This document shows, in pieces, positions 20,812 through 31,299 of a stretch of DNA of 64,000 nucleotides. Numbering within the stretch: the stretch's first letter is position 1; each line of letters starts with the position of its first letter. Source of the DNA: Lampris incognitus (taxonomy: Eukaryota; Chordata; Actinopteri; Lampriformes; Lampridae); NCBI RefSeq assembly GCF_029633865.1, contig NC_079230.1:33841150-33905149 (forward strand). Direction: 5' to 3'. The notes under the pieces were generated by a model, which was not told the DNA's origin, searched no databases, and saw only the letters and a list, made by a program, of their open reading frames with translations. The position numbers and the translations under genes are program-made.

Positions 20812-22239
20812 CTACGTCCGCAGCAGCACCTTCTCGCGGTACCTCCTGTTTTCAAAAAGTCTGCTGCGGGGGCCAGCGGGTTCCCGACGGTATAAGCGGG
20901 TGGGTCGATTGGACTCGTTAGCCTTGGTTGGCAGCCAGTCTTGGAGGAGGAGGACAACTCTGATCTCTGACTTCAGACCCGGGAAGATGTCCTGCTCGAC
21001 AGGCTGACGAGCAGGACATCTAGAAGGACAACTCTGATTTAAACCGCCGCTGCCTTGCGGAACAATCTGCATCCGTCTCCATCGCCAGTCGTCTCGCTGG
21101 TCTTGCCACTGGTAGTAGGTGGTCTCGGAGGAGAGGGTGGGGTTGATGATGCGCAACTCTTCCTCACTTAAATCCTTAATAGTCTTCTGCCCTAGTGGCT
21201 TTTCTTTTTTCCCAAAGAAACCCACTAATTTGTAGCTTGACTTTTGCAGCCTAAGGTCTTCCAGTTTCAATTTATCTAATTCTCCCTTGGATATGACATT
21301 ACAGTCAGCACCTGTGTCTATCATGACTGTGAGTGGCTGTGTATTTATCTTTAGAGTTTCTCTCCAGATATCTCTGTCCGTTTTCACATCCACTTTGTTT
21401 ACATGCATGTCTTTTTCTTTCACTGTAACTGTCCCTATGAACATATCATCATCTCTTGCTGTGTCACAGTCAATTCCTTGGATTTTCCGTCGGTTATCCG
21501 TCTGTCCACTTGTCTTGCACACTTTGGCATAGTGATTCTTGCGGTGACATTTATTACAGGTTTGGCCAAATGCAGGGCATTGCATTACTTCATGTTTATA
21601 CCCGCATCTCCCACATTGGGCTTGTGGTTTTTTCTTATTTTCTTGCAGTCTGTCCTTTTTTCCATACATGTTCTGTTTGTGTATTTTCTGTACTGGCACT
21701 TCAGTTTCCTCATGTAGCTTTTTCAGCTGGCTCTGGCTAACTTCACTTGCCCAGCATATGCCAACTGCTCTTTGCAACGTTAGCTCTGGCTCCCTTAGCA
21801 GCCTGCCTCGGATCTGATCGTTTGTGATCCCACAAACAACTCTGTCTCTGATCAATGACTCAGTTAACCCTCCAAATTCACAATCTTTGGCTTGGTTTTT
21901 AAGATCAGTGACGTATGCATCAATGGATTCAGCACCGCCCTGTACCCTCGTGTTAAACACGTGTCTCTGGTACGTGACATCTTTTCCCGGTTCACAGGAC
22001 TTCCTGAACAGCTCTTTTAACGCATCCAAGTCGTCGACATCATCAAAATCAGAAGTATTAAATACTTTGATGGCGTCGTCTCCCGCGACGTGAAGGACAG
22101 TGGCTATCTTTACCTTTTCAGACTTCTCTGAGATTCCACTTGCAACGAGATATATTTCAAACTTCTGCTTCCACACTCGCCAATGTTCTGCGAGGTCGCC
22201 TTCTAAGTTTAACATCCCTGGAGGTTTCTGCTGATCCAT
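20812..22239 (-). pseudogene. Mag-like Ty3/gypsy gag with start of protease
   Basis: ATG at 22239 on the minus strand (MDQQKPPGMLNLEGDLAEHW). A capsid-like region covers about residues 10-170, with the 'LCEPGKDVTYQRHVFNTR'-type segment common to Mag/K02A2.6-like gag. Two zinc knuckles follow at about residues 209-221 (CGRCGYKHEVMQC) and 228-241 (CNKCHRKNHYAKVC). The protease motif MIDTGADCNVIS is at about 306-317. Similarity to the family seems to end near residue 350 (about position 21190); the last 120 residues look like unrelated joined DNA. No RT, LTR or primer site of this element was found. Confidence 0.75.
20985..21021. repeat. Perfect 14-bp inverted repeat
   Basis: AGATGTCCTGCTCG (20985-20998) and CGAGCAGGACATCT (21008-21021) with a 9-base loop. 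The arms lie between two direct copies of 'aggacaactctgat' (about 20951 and 21026). The hairpin falls within the non-homologous end of the gag fragment. Confidence 0.75.
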
Positions 22240-22260
22240 TGCTCATTTTATGAGTTCTTT

Positions 22261-22278
22261 TCTGTCTTTCAAGACAGA
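22261..22278. repeat. Short perfect hairpin upstream of the Mag-like gag
   Basis: TCTGTCTT-TC-AAGACAGA lies about 22 bases upstream of the gag ATG on the minus strand. Its significance is unknown. Confidence 0.5.
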
Positions 22279-22292
22279 GCCCCTCTACAGTG

Positions 22293-22444
22293 GATCATTT
22301 AAAGCTAGGTTGATCGTTTGAAGCTATGTTGACCATTTAAAGCTAGGTGGATCATTTAAAGCTAGCTTGAGCGTTTAAAGCTAGATGGATCATTTAAAGC
22401 TAGGTTGATCGTTTAAAGTTAGGTTGATCATTTAAAGCTTGGTT
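22293..22444. repeat. Tandem repeat, 19-bp unit, eight copies
   Basis: The unit is close to gatcatttaaagctaggtt. The span of 152 bases equals eight 19-bp units, with scattered substitutions (gatcg for gatca, gttagg for gctagg). It lies between the gag fragment and a minus-strand LTR. Confidence 0.85.
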
Positions 22445-22452
22445 GCTAGGTG

Positions 22453-22658
22453 TGCAGAGGAGCTCAAGCAGGAGTCGTGACAACTTTCTCTTTCGGCTAC
22501 ACAACGTTTACCATTTATTCCTTCACCATTACAACAACACAAAAACCCGCGCAGCGGAAGTGTATCACTGCAAACACGAACCGAGAAAACGGCAGCTGTA
22601 CACCAACGTTCCTACCAGCTCAATAAGGGGAATTATGTATCCCTATAACCACTACACA
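22453..22658 (-). mobile_element. LTR of a CsRn1-like element (family F), minus strand
   Basis: It is close to the reverse complement of 52985-53188. The minus strand begins TGTGTAGTGG and ends CTCTGCA. To its right (22659-22690) is the end of the internal region, with a G-rich polypurine tract and 'gaattctgg' as in element A, so this is a 3' LTR. Element C begins at 22694, only about 35 bases inside, and so is inserted into or abuts this element. Confidence 0.8.
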
Positions 22659-22693
22659 CGTCCCCCCCCCAGAATTCGCTGTAATATGAAAAG

Positions 22694-23099
22694 TGTTACG
22701 GCTCGCCCACCCCGTGCCGTGGCCCGCCCACCCCGCGCCGGCAGCCAATCAGCTCGTCAGGGCCGGGCTTAAGTTCGCTGGTCTCCCAGCGCCCGTTGTC
22801 AGTTCGTGCCGTAACCTCCTCGCAGTAGTGGCTAATCTTCCCTTCCGGTGCTTTTCTCTCCGAGTTTACCTCAGCCCTTGGTTTATGGTTTTCTTTGCAA
22901 AGTTTCCCCGAGGAAGTATCCTGCCGTGTTCCCAGTTTGGATTACCCGTGAGTTTTTTTCCTTGGACTTCCCGTTTTCTTGTCGCTCATTGCCCTCCTGT
23001 GTTTGACCGTTGTACGAGCAAGTAATAAAGCACGCCAGTTTCGGCTAACCCCATCTCTGTCTGGTGTCGTGCGCTTGGGGTCTTCTACAAACCCTAACA
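22694..23099 (+). repeat. 5' LTR of element C
   Basis: It begins TGTTACGGC and ends CCTAACA (inverted ends TGTTA/TAACA). GTCAGTTCGT at 22798-22807 is complementary to the site just after the LTR and probably marks the RNA 5' end. A TATA-like 'gggcttaag' lies about 27 bases upstream. AATAAA at about 23025 could serve as the polyadenylation signal. Confidence 0.85.
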
Positions 23100-23101
23100 G
23101 T

Positions 23102-23111
23102 ACGAACTGAC
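23102..23111 (+). other. Self-priming site of element C
   Basis: ACGAACTGAC is the exact reverse complement of 22798-22807 in the LTR. It lies two bases after the LTR and two bases before the gag ATG at 23113, the same geometry as in element B. Confidence 0.65.
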
Positions 23112-23112
23112 C

Positions 23113-24234
23113 ATGACGACTCCAGCCGGCACAGAGAGCGTACCGACCACTCCGGTTCAAGCAGGTCTCATCAGACAGATCCAACTGACTAACTCCCACA
23201 CCCAGCAGCTAGAGGCGGCCTCTGCTGCGGTGAGGGATCTTCAGACTCAAGCCCAACCCCTCCAGGCCTGTGTAGGTAACCTAACGAGCCAGCAGGGGGC
23301 GTTGTCGAGCCAACAAGCAGAGATCCTGCGGCAGTTGCAGACCATCACGGCGGCTCTCACCATCCAGTCGCCGGGCCAGCCTGCCCCTGGAGTCGTGTGT
23401 AACCCGCCCCCTGGGCCCGCTGCCCCAGTTAACTCCGTGGGGCTCAACCCAGTTCCCCGGGAGCCCTGCCTTTCCAGTCCACGACCATTTGATGGCGACT
23501 TTGAGACCTGTTCCACGTTCATCATGCAGTGTGAGCTGGTCTTCCTGCACCAACCCAGCATGTTCATGTGTGACGCTGCCCGTGTCGCTTACGTGACCAA
23601 CCTGCTCACAGGCCGAGCAGCTCAGTGGGCCACTGCTTCCTGATCCATGAAGGCCAGTTTCTGCCTCACCTACGAGGACTTTGTGGTGGAACTACGGAAG
23701 GTTTTCCACCATCCAGTCAGTGGCCAGCACCCTGGTGCTCGGCTGAGCAGTATCCAGCACGGCAGTGGCAGTGTCACAGACTACTCGGTGGAGTTCAGGC
23801 TGGCCGCAGCTGAGAGCGGCTGGAACGACCAGTCACTTCGGGTCACCTTCCGGAGAGGTCTCAGCGAGGCTGTCAAGGACCAGCTAGCCACCCGGGAGGA
23901 GCCCACCTCCCTCGAGGACCTGATCAAACTCGCCATCCGCATCGATAGGACGTGTCCGGGAGAGGAGGCGCGAGCGAGCCCTGCGTGGATCCCAGTCCTT
24001 TGCCCAGTCGTCCAGCACTCCTGACAGGACCCGTACTCCTGCTCGCCCCACTTTCCCTGTGGCCGTTTCTCCCTCCGCGCCCCAGACCACGACGGGGGAG
24101 GAACCTATGCAGCTGGGGCGCACGCGCCTTAGTCTGGCCGAACGGGAGGCCCGGTTCAAGGCGGGTCAATGCCTCTACTGTGGCCAGAAGGGACATCTGA
24201 TCAACGGTTGCCCCACTCGGCCAAAAGACTAGGC
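23113..24234 (+). pseudogene. Element C gag
   Basis: Starts at ATG 23113. An N-terminal Gln-rich region likely to be coiled (about residues 15-80) is followed by the sushi capsid core (SSPRPFDGDFETCSTFIMQC, then LLTGRAAQWATAS). A TGA at 23641 replaces Trp, and the same frame continues as SMKASFCLTYEDF. A frame change near 23950 follows, then the zinc knuckle [14 protein letters not shown] at about 24172-24213. Stop at 24229-24231. Confidence 0.8.
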
Positions 24235-24329
24235 TCACTGGGACCCCAGGAGATCCTAGTGAGCCGCCTTTCCTGCTCCCGCCGTCCTGCCCACAGAACC
24301 ATCTGGTTAGCGTTACCCTGGCCTGGGCT

Positions 24330-27300
24330 GACCAGCGGCTCACGGTGGGTGCACTCCTCGACTCGGGGGCTGATGAGTGTTTGCTGGACTCAGAGTTTGC
24401 TGTCCGGGCTAACATCCCACTAGAGATGCTGGAGAAGCCCATGGAGGCCTTCACGCTGGATGAGTGCTGCCTGGCCAGCGTCACCCAACGCACCCACCCT
24501 GTCTCTCTCACCATAGCAGGGAACCATGTGGAGAGACTTCGGTTCTTCATCATCCAGCCCCCGTTAGTCCCTGTGATCCTAGGGCGCCCCTGGTTTGTGC
24601 AGCATGAGCCACACATCGCCTGGGCCTCCTGTACCATCATGGAGTGGAGCTCCTCCTGTCGTGCCCAATGTCTCCAGGCTGCTCCCGGCCCATCTCCCCG
24701 ACGTGCCACTAGTGCCCCGCCTCTCCTCTGTTCCCCCTGAGTACCATGAACTAGGTGAGGTTTTCAGCAAGACTCGGGCCCAATCTCTTCCTCCTCATCA
24801 GCCATATGACTGTGCTATCGACCTCCACTCTGGGGCACCCCTTCCCAGCAGTCGTCTGTACAGTCTGACCATCCCCGAGAAGGCTGCGATGGACGAGTAC
24901 ATCTCCGAGTCCTTGGCAGTGGGGCTGATTCAGCCCTCGTCCTCCCAGGTGGCAGCTGGATTCTTTTTCGTGAAGAAGGAGGACGGGGGCCTCCGACCCT
25001 GCATTGACTATCGCCAACTCAATGAGATAACCGTCAAGAACAAGTACCCCCTTCTTTTAATGAGTTCCACCCTTGAGCCCCTCACCCAGGCTACTGTCTT
25101 CACTAAGCTGGACCTCCGGTGTGCCTATCATCTGGTCTGGATCCGGAAGGGGGACGAGTGGAAGACAGCCTTTAAGACGCCCCGGGGTCATTATGAGTAC
25201 CTGGTCATGCCGTTCGGCCTCACCAACGCCCCGGCGGTATTCCAGGCTCTCATGAATGACATTCTCCGCGACATGCTCGACGAGTTTATGGTGGTCTACC
25301 TCGATGACATCCTCATCTTCTCCAGGACCCTCGAGGAACATGTCCGCCGGGTACTCGAACGTCTCCTCTGGAACCGGCTCTTCATCAAGGCAGAGAAGTG
25401 CCGGTTCCATTCCCCTTCCGTTGACTACCTGGGCTTCGTCGTTGAGAGGGGACAGACCCGGGCCGACCCCCGCAAGATCCAGGCTGTGGTGGACTGGCCC
25501 GATCCCACATCCCGGAAGGAATTACAGAGCTTCCTTGGGTTTGCGAACTTCTATAGGAGGTTCATCATGAACTACAGCCGCGTGGCAGAACCTCTCACCA
25601 GGCTGACCTCCCCCTCCCTGCCGTTCATCTGGTCCCTGGCTGCCGCTCTGCGTTCCAGTCCCTCAAGGAGAGGTTCACCAGCGCTCCGGTCCTGCTCCAC
25701 CCCGACCCCAAGAGGCAGTTCATCGTGGAGGTGGACTCTTCGGACACTGGGTTGGGGGCTGTCCTCTCCCAGCGGTCAGCGTCTGACCAGAAGGTCCATC
25801 CATGCGCCTTCTTCTCTCGCCGGTTCCTCCCCGCCGAGGAGAACTACGATGTCGGGAACCGGGAGCTGCTGGCAGTGGTGGCTGCTCTGAAGGAGTGGCG
25901 CCATTGGCTGGAGGGGGCGGAACAGCCGTCCACCATCTGGACTGATCATAAGAACTTGACGTTCATTGGAGCAACCAAGCGTCTCAATGGTCGGCAGGCA
26001 CGGTGGGCCAGCTTCCTCAGTCGGTTTGACTTCACGCTGACTTATCGCCCCGGGTCCCGCAACACGAAGGCAGAATCCCTGTCCCGACAACACCCGAGGA
26101 GGGAGCCAGCTACAGAGGAGCCGACTCCCATCCTTGCTGAGGCCAGGGTGGTTGGCGTGGTTACCTGGGGCACCGAGACCGTGGTCAGGCAGGCGTTGCG
26201 CTCCCATCCCGCCCCGAGCCACGTGCCTCCACGACGCCTGTTCGTCCCGGACTCAGTCCGGTCCCGGGTTCTTCAGTGGGGCCATGCCAGTCAGTTTGCT
26301 TGCAACCCGGTTGTCCACCGCACCTTCACCTTCCTGGCTCGGCGTTTCTGGTGGCCCACCATGAGGAACGACGTCAGGGACTTCGTAAAGGCCTGCTCCG
26401 TCTGTGCTCGCAGCAAGGCCTCTCACCAGGCACCCGCGGGTCTGCTGCAGCCCCTCCCAACTCCAAGCCGGCCCTGGTCCCATGTGGCGTTGGATTTTGT
26501 CCCCGGACTGCCTCCCTCCCGGTGTAACACTGTGATCCTGATAGTGGTGGACCGCTTCAGTAAGGGAGTGCACCTGGTGGCCCTCCCCAGACTCCCATCG
26601 GCTTCTGTGACAGCGGACCTCCTGACGAGCCACGTGTTCCGTCTCCACGGCCTTCTCCTGGACGTCGTCTCGGACCGAGGGCCCCAGTTCGTCTCCCAGG
26701 TATGGCGGGCTTTTTGTAAGGGGTTGGGTGCCTCTGTTAGTCTCTCCTCTGGATATCACCCACAGACTAACGGGCAGACGGAGAGGATGAACCAGAGCGT
26801 GGAGTCTGCCCTCCGGTGCGTGGCCGCCAAGAAGCCCAGCTCCTGAAGTCGGTTCCTCCGCTGGGTCGAGTATGCCATCAACTCCCTGGTCAGCTCTGTC
26901 ACCGGCCTCTCACCTTTTGAGGTGTCCCTGGCCTACCAACCGCCTCTCTTTGCTGCGCAGGAGTCGGAAGTGGCAGTTCCCTCCGTGCAGGCACATTTGA
27001 ACCGGTGTCGTCGCGTCTGGGAGGTGACCAGAGCTGCTCTGCTCCAGGCAGCTGAGCGCGCCGGTCGGGGAGCCAACCGACGCCGGTCCCCAGCGCCTGC
27101 GTATCAACCAGGCCAAAGGGTGTAGCTGTCCTCGAAGGACCTCCCGCTTCAGTCCACCGCGAAGAAGCTGAACCCCCGGTTTGTCGGGCCCTTTGAGATC
27201 AGGAAGGTGCTCAGTCCCACGGCGGTGAGTCTGAAGCTTCCGGCTTCCTTGAAGATCCATCCTGTTTTTCACGTGTCTCGGGTTAATCCTGTCTCCCACA

Positions 27301-27470
27301 GTCCTCTGATGCCTCCGGCCCCAGCTCCGCCTCCCCCTGAGATCGTGGATGGGCATCCCCAGTGGAAGATCCGCCGGCTGCTGGACGTCCGGCGCCGAGG
27401 ACGGGGGTTCCAGTATTTGGTGGACTGGGAAGGCTACGGTCCAGACAGCAGGCAGGTGCGGGTCACGTGA
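24330..27470 (+). pseudogene. Element C pol: protease, RT, RNase H, integrase, chromodomain
   Basis: Protease LLDSGADECLLDS (about 24350), RT with [12 protein letters not shown] (about 25287-25322), RNase [19 protein letters not shown] (about 25715-25770, after a frameshift near 25640). Integrase follows with its zinc region (H..CNPVVH...CSVCARSK), D ([12 protein letters not shown]), D ([13 protein letters not shown]) and E ([11 protein letters not shown]) residues. Stops at 26844 and 27123 replace Trp codons. The chromodomain ([12 protein letters not shown]...[13 protein letters not shown], about 27360-27440) targets integration to modified histones in this clade. It breaks at its end and pol is not followed by an LTR. 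Confidence 0.85.
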
Positions 27471-27490
27471 GGACGCGATATCATTCAAAC

Positions 27491-28089
27491 TTTTAGAAAA
27501 AGTAAAGTAGTATAAAAATAGAAGAACGACTTTATTTGCGATTTATTTTGTAATGCTTGTGAATTGGCTGCGTCATGTTTTTTGTTTTAAATTTTACTAT
27601 GTAGACAGGAGTCATTTCAACCTTTTTGTCAGAGTGCTGTCGGATCTCAGCTCCGGTTGACTTGGGGGAGGAGGGGAAGTGCTGGTGTCGGGATCCGGGT
27701 AGCTCCGGCCCAGTTTAATCACTGAGCACAAATACTTATGACATAGTAGCAATTTAGCACCTTGATGGCTGTGATTGGCTCGCACTCCCGCCATAAGCAG
27801 TGCCTTTCCTTGTCCGTTGATTTCACCTTAAGTTACACAATACGCATGCAGAAACTCCGAAATTCAAGACGTTAAAGGTGATCCTGAAAAAAAGCAGAGC
27901 CTGCCCTCCCCATTGAAAAAGTAGGCGAGTTTGTGCACTATACAGCGTCTTGCTCTTAGAAGTTTAAGGACTTAAAAAGGACAAGGACATAACAAGATCA
28001 TTAAAATGCGTTATAACACTGCACACTTATAACTAGAGTGAGCTTTTGATATGTTATGATTTTGTTGTATGGTTATTTTGATTAAATTA
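27491..28089. other. No gene seen
   Basis: AT-rich unique-looking DNA between the broken end of element C and a LINE. No protein-like frame. Confidence 0.4.
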
Positions 28090-29960
28090 TCACCCTGCTC
28101 ACCCTGACCACTCATCATTGCCGTACGGTTTGGACAGTTCTCTCCTCCAAGATACTCCAAAAGATCTCCCAGAGAGGTAGGACATGAACCAGCGGAGGGC
28201 GGATCCTGAGGTACCAAGCTCAGTGAGTGTGGACAGGAGGATTTGGTGGTTAACCATGTCAAAGGCAGCTCACAGATGTAGCAGCAATAAAGCTGAGGAC
28301 TGACCAGCAGCTCTAGCCAAATGCAGTGATTCTGCTACCGACTGGAGTGCAGTCTTGGCAGAGTGACCTTGCTTAAAGCCAGACTGATTCGGATCAGATT
28401 GTTCTCAGAAAGTAAATCAGAGACTTGGTTAAAGGCCGTGAGCTCAAGCATTTTTGGAAGAAATGGTAGGAGTGAAACCGGTCTGTAGTTTTCAATCCGA
28501 GCTGGGTTGAGTGTAGGATTTTTTGAGCAGCAGGGTGACCTGAGCTTACTTAAATGCGATGGGGAACATGCCCGCTGGAAGTGAGTTGATGATGTGTGTG
28601 ACTGCGGGGTTAAGTGCGGGGAAATGGTCTGTAGGAGGTTGGATGGTATTGGGTCCAGCAGACAGGTAGTGGGACGAGAGTCCAGCAGAAGCTTGGAGAC
28701 TTTCTCCCCGGTCAGGGGGGAGAATGAAGTGAGTGAAGCACTGTTAGCTGGTAGTGGCAGATGGAGTTGGTCAGGCTCAGAGAACTGGTTACTGATGGCA
28801 GAAGCCTTAGCAGTAAAGTATGAGGCGAACATGTCGAGTGAGCAGAGTGGAGGTCAGAGGAGGAGGCGGGTTGAGGTCTGAGTTAAAAACAAAACACATT
28901 TTTCGAGCATCAGTGGCATCACAGATCTTGATCTGACAATAAGTGGTCTTAGCTGTTTTTAAGCTGGAGGAGAATGATGCTAGGAGACACTGATAGTCAC
29001 TGAGGTCGGTGAACTTTCTGGTTTTACGCCACTTTCTCTCTGCTGCCACTCTGAGCCCCACCCTTTGCTCTCTGATGAACTCAGTGAGCCATGGACTCGG
29101 GGGGGGGGGGGGGGGGATACGAGCAGGTCTGGATGCTAGAGGGCAGAGATTGTTGAGAGGAGGCTAGTGAGGAACAGAGTGTGTCTGTGGCCTCGTTGAC
29201 AGGGTGTGAAGAGAATTCATTATGAGGAGGCATGGAAGCAAAGACCTCATTGGAGAGCTGGGTCGGTGGAAGGGACCAGAAGTTTCGGTGGAAGGAGACC
29301 CTCTGTGGAGGAATGTGATGATGTTCCAGTAAGGAGGCTGTAAATTGAATAAAGAAGTGATGTGACAGATGTAGGGGGGTGACAGTCAGGTTTGCTGTGG
29401 AGCAGTTCCAAATCAAGATCATGCATTCATTATCCACAGCGCTTATCCTTACTCAGGGTCGCAGGGATGCTGGAGCCTATCCCAGCAGTCATTGGGTGGT
29501 AGGCGGGGAGACACCCTGGACAGGCCGCCAGTCCATCACAGGGCTGACGCGCGTGCACGCGCACACCTAAGGACAATTTATTACGGTGAGTCACCTGACC
29601 TTTATGTCTTTGGACAGTGGGAGGAAACCGGAGCACCCGGAGGAAACCCACGCAGACATGGGGAGAACATGAAAAATCCACACAGAAGACGACCTGGAAC
29701 GACCCCCAAGGTTGGACTACCCCGGGGCTCGAACCCAGGACCTGTGAGGCGACCGTGCTAACCACTGCACCACTGTGCCGCCCAAGTCAAAATCAGATCA
29801 AGAGTATTGACGCTTCGTGTGTGGGAGGGGTAGGGACCTGTCTGAAGTCAGAGGAGGACAGAAGAGACAGGAAGTCAGTCGCCTGGGTTTTTCAGCGAGG
29901 GTATTCATGTCTCCCGTGACAGTCAGTGGTGTGTCATCGTCAGGACTGGCTGGTTTTATT
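28090..29960 (-). pseudogene. L2/CR1-type LINE fragment: endonuclease end and reverse transcriptase
   Basis: Minus-strand reading from right to left: end of the endonuclease domain (DDDTPLTVTGDMNTLAEKP, about 29905), interruption by a SINE, then IWNCSTANLTVTPLHLS, RVAAERKWRKTRKFTDLS, the RT block ENYRPVSLLPFLPKMLE (about 28440-28495), AAFDMVNHQILLSTL (about 28240) and SYLSGRSFGVSWR. Many stops and frame changes; both ends are truncated. The domain order and the NYRPVSLLPFL block are typical of fish L2/CR1-like (Jockey-group) LINEs. An 18-base G run lies at about 29100-29117. Confidence 0.82.
29408..29783 (-). mobile_element. tRNA-derived SINE-like repeat inserted in the LINE
   Basis: On the minus strand it starts GGGCGGCACAGTGGTGCAG with box A (AGTGGTTAGCACGG) and box B (GGGTTCGAGCC). 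It continues with the common fish body containing 'gtgtggatttttcatgttct' and ends 'gcgcttatccttactcagg' read on the opposite strand. LINE coding is split on both sides. Imperfect copies of 'atcaagatca' at about 29412-29421 and 29793-29808 look like a target duplication. Confidence 0.8.
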
Positions 29961-30024
29961 TTTATTGGTTGTGTAGTCAGATAATTGAAACAGTATTCAG
30001 TGACTGCCCTTCGCTGGATGGTCC

Positions 30025-30115
30025 AGCTAAAAAGAAGCCTTCTGATTGGGTGGGCCTGAGTGCCAAGTGGGTGGGCCCAGGCCCACCTAGGCCCACCCAT
30101 AGCTACGCAGCAGCT
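30025..30115. repeat. GGTGGGCC-rich inverted repeats, possible hAT element end
   Basis: It contains GGTGGGCC-CA-GGCCCACC (30068-30085) and further gggtgggcct/aggcccaccc pairs, followed by 'catagctacgc'. The combination resembles the ends of some fish hAT elements, but no transposase or second end was found. Confidence 0.35.
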
Positions 30116-30396
30116 ACATCATGCACAAGGATGTGTAATTCAAGCAATGCCTCTGTGGGTTTTTTTACTGTCTGTTCTGAAAGTGTGTTGCTGCTCAAAT
30201 TGTACAGGAACCTACCTAATCTTTACACATCGGCTGTGTTGGTTTTAGATATGGATCTGCACTTCACAGTGGGGCTAAACACTGTGTGGTAAAGCTACAC
30301 GCCTTGTTTCCGATGTGGTTGTTAGGAGCATCCGTGAAATAAAGGGAGAATAGATTCAAATACACACTCAACATGATCAGCTTCTAAACATACAGA

Positions 30397-30397
30397 C

Positions 30398-30432
<35 letters not shown>

Positions 30433-30440
30433 CGCACGCA
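30397..30440 (+). repeat. (TG)n(CG)n alternating purine-pyrimidine tract
   Basis: About 13 TG steps run into about 6 CG/CA steps. Such tracts favour Z-DNA. It lies about 0.8 kb upstream of the proposed VGF promoter. Confidence 0.9.
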
Positions 30441-30858
30441 ATATAGTTCTACATAACAAACAAACACACACGACTGTAGACTTGGCCAGAAGCCATGCGG
30501 AGGTGGTGTGTAGAGGTGTGCTTCATCACAGGAGTCCTTGTTTGCCGGAGGGGAAAGAGGAAAGCACCGCGTTGCTGCATCAGACTTTTTTCTGGTCCTC
30601 TGTGGCTTGTGTGGTTGATGCCAACACAATTTTGGTGCAGGATACAAACCCAGTTCAGGTGGGGGTGGGTTTGGGGGTGGGGGGGTTAGGCTAGGGGTTT
30701 GTCTTCGTGATGGATATGAACCCTGGTTCAGGTACGGTAGGGGTGCATGTCTGAGTGTTTGTGGTGGCGATGAGGCCAGATAGTAAAGGATTATGGGTAT
30801 GCAACACAAAATGCACACACACAACAGGACTTGTCCTTTGTCCTTGACTGATAACAGT

Positions 30859-30878
30859 CAGACGCTAAAAGGCGTCTG
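30859..30878. repeat. Short perfect hairpin
   Basis: CAGACGC-taaaag-GCGTCTG. It lies about 400 bases upstream of the proposed VGF TATA box, just before an E-box CACGTG at about 30897. No function assigned. Confidence 0.4.
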
Positions 30879-31117
30879 GAACCGTGACGCCGAAACACGT
30901 GACCAGTGTGCCGAAAACTGTTACCCCGTTATTATTATTATTATTATTATGATTTCTGCTGGAAAAGACATATACGAATGCACAGTTCCTACATGAGACT
31001 GTGGCAGAAAACCGTGTTGTGCGCTTTAAGTCGTGTGTTTAATCCCTCCACCACTCCGCACGTACCAGACACGAGGCTGTTTCATTCATCAGCAGCGCAA
31101 TGCAGCGTAACGCGGTC

Positions 31118-31277
31118 CACGTGAATGAATGGGGGAGAGAGGGAAGGAGGAAGAGGAGGAGGAGGGAGGATGGGTGGGAGGGTGAAGAAATATATCAATG
31201 AAAATACCGTTTGGCCTACGTCAGTGGGGATCTCTGACGGAGGGACACGTGGGCGCGAGGAAGCTGACGTATAAGAG
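31118..31277 (+). promoter_or_regulatory. Proposed VGF promoter: CRE-like, E-box and TATA motifs
   Basis: TACGTCA (31217-31223), CTGACGG (31234-31240), E-boxes CACGTG at about 31118 and 31246-31251, and TGACGT (31265-31270) that overlaps TATAAGAG (31270-31277). A purine-rich run lies at 31130-31180. Mammalian VGF is driven by a proximal CRE and TATA box, so this cluster fits. The link to the coding exon 9.5 kb downstream is inferred from gene order and motifs. Confidence 0.5.
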
Positions 31278-31299
31278 GCTGCCCGTGGTCCCGAATCTC

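Larger units (their letters stand above)
22694..27490 (+). mobile_element. Element C: sushi-like chromovirus, 3'-truncated and decayed
   Basis: A 406-bp 5' LTR, self-priming site, gag, protease, RT, RNase H, complete integrase core and a C-terminal chromodomain that breaks off at about 27490; no 3' LTR follows. Its proteins are closely similar in layout to element B but clearly diverged (different LTR, gag N-terminus and protease). Decay includes TGA or TAG codons at 23641, 26844, 27123 and 27468 and frameshifts near 23950, 24230, 24590 and 25640. Confidence 0.85.

Noticed and set aside
30384..30824. 146-residue minus-strand frame ending in His-Thr repeats
   Set aside because: Driven by the TG/CG microsatellite; no start context or domain.
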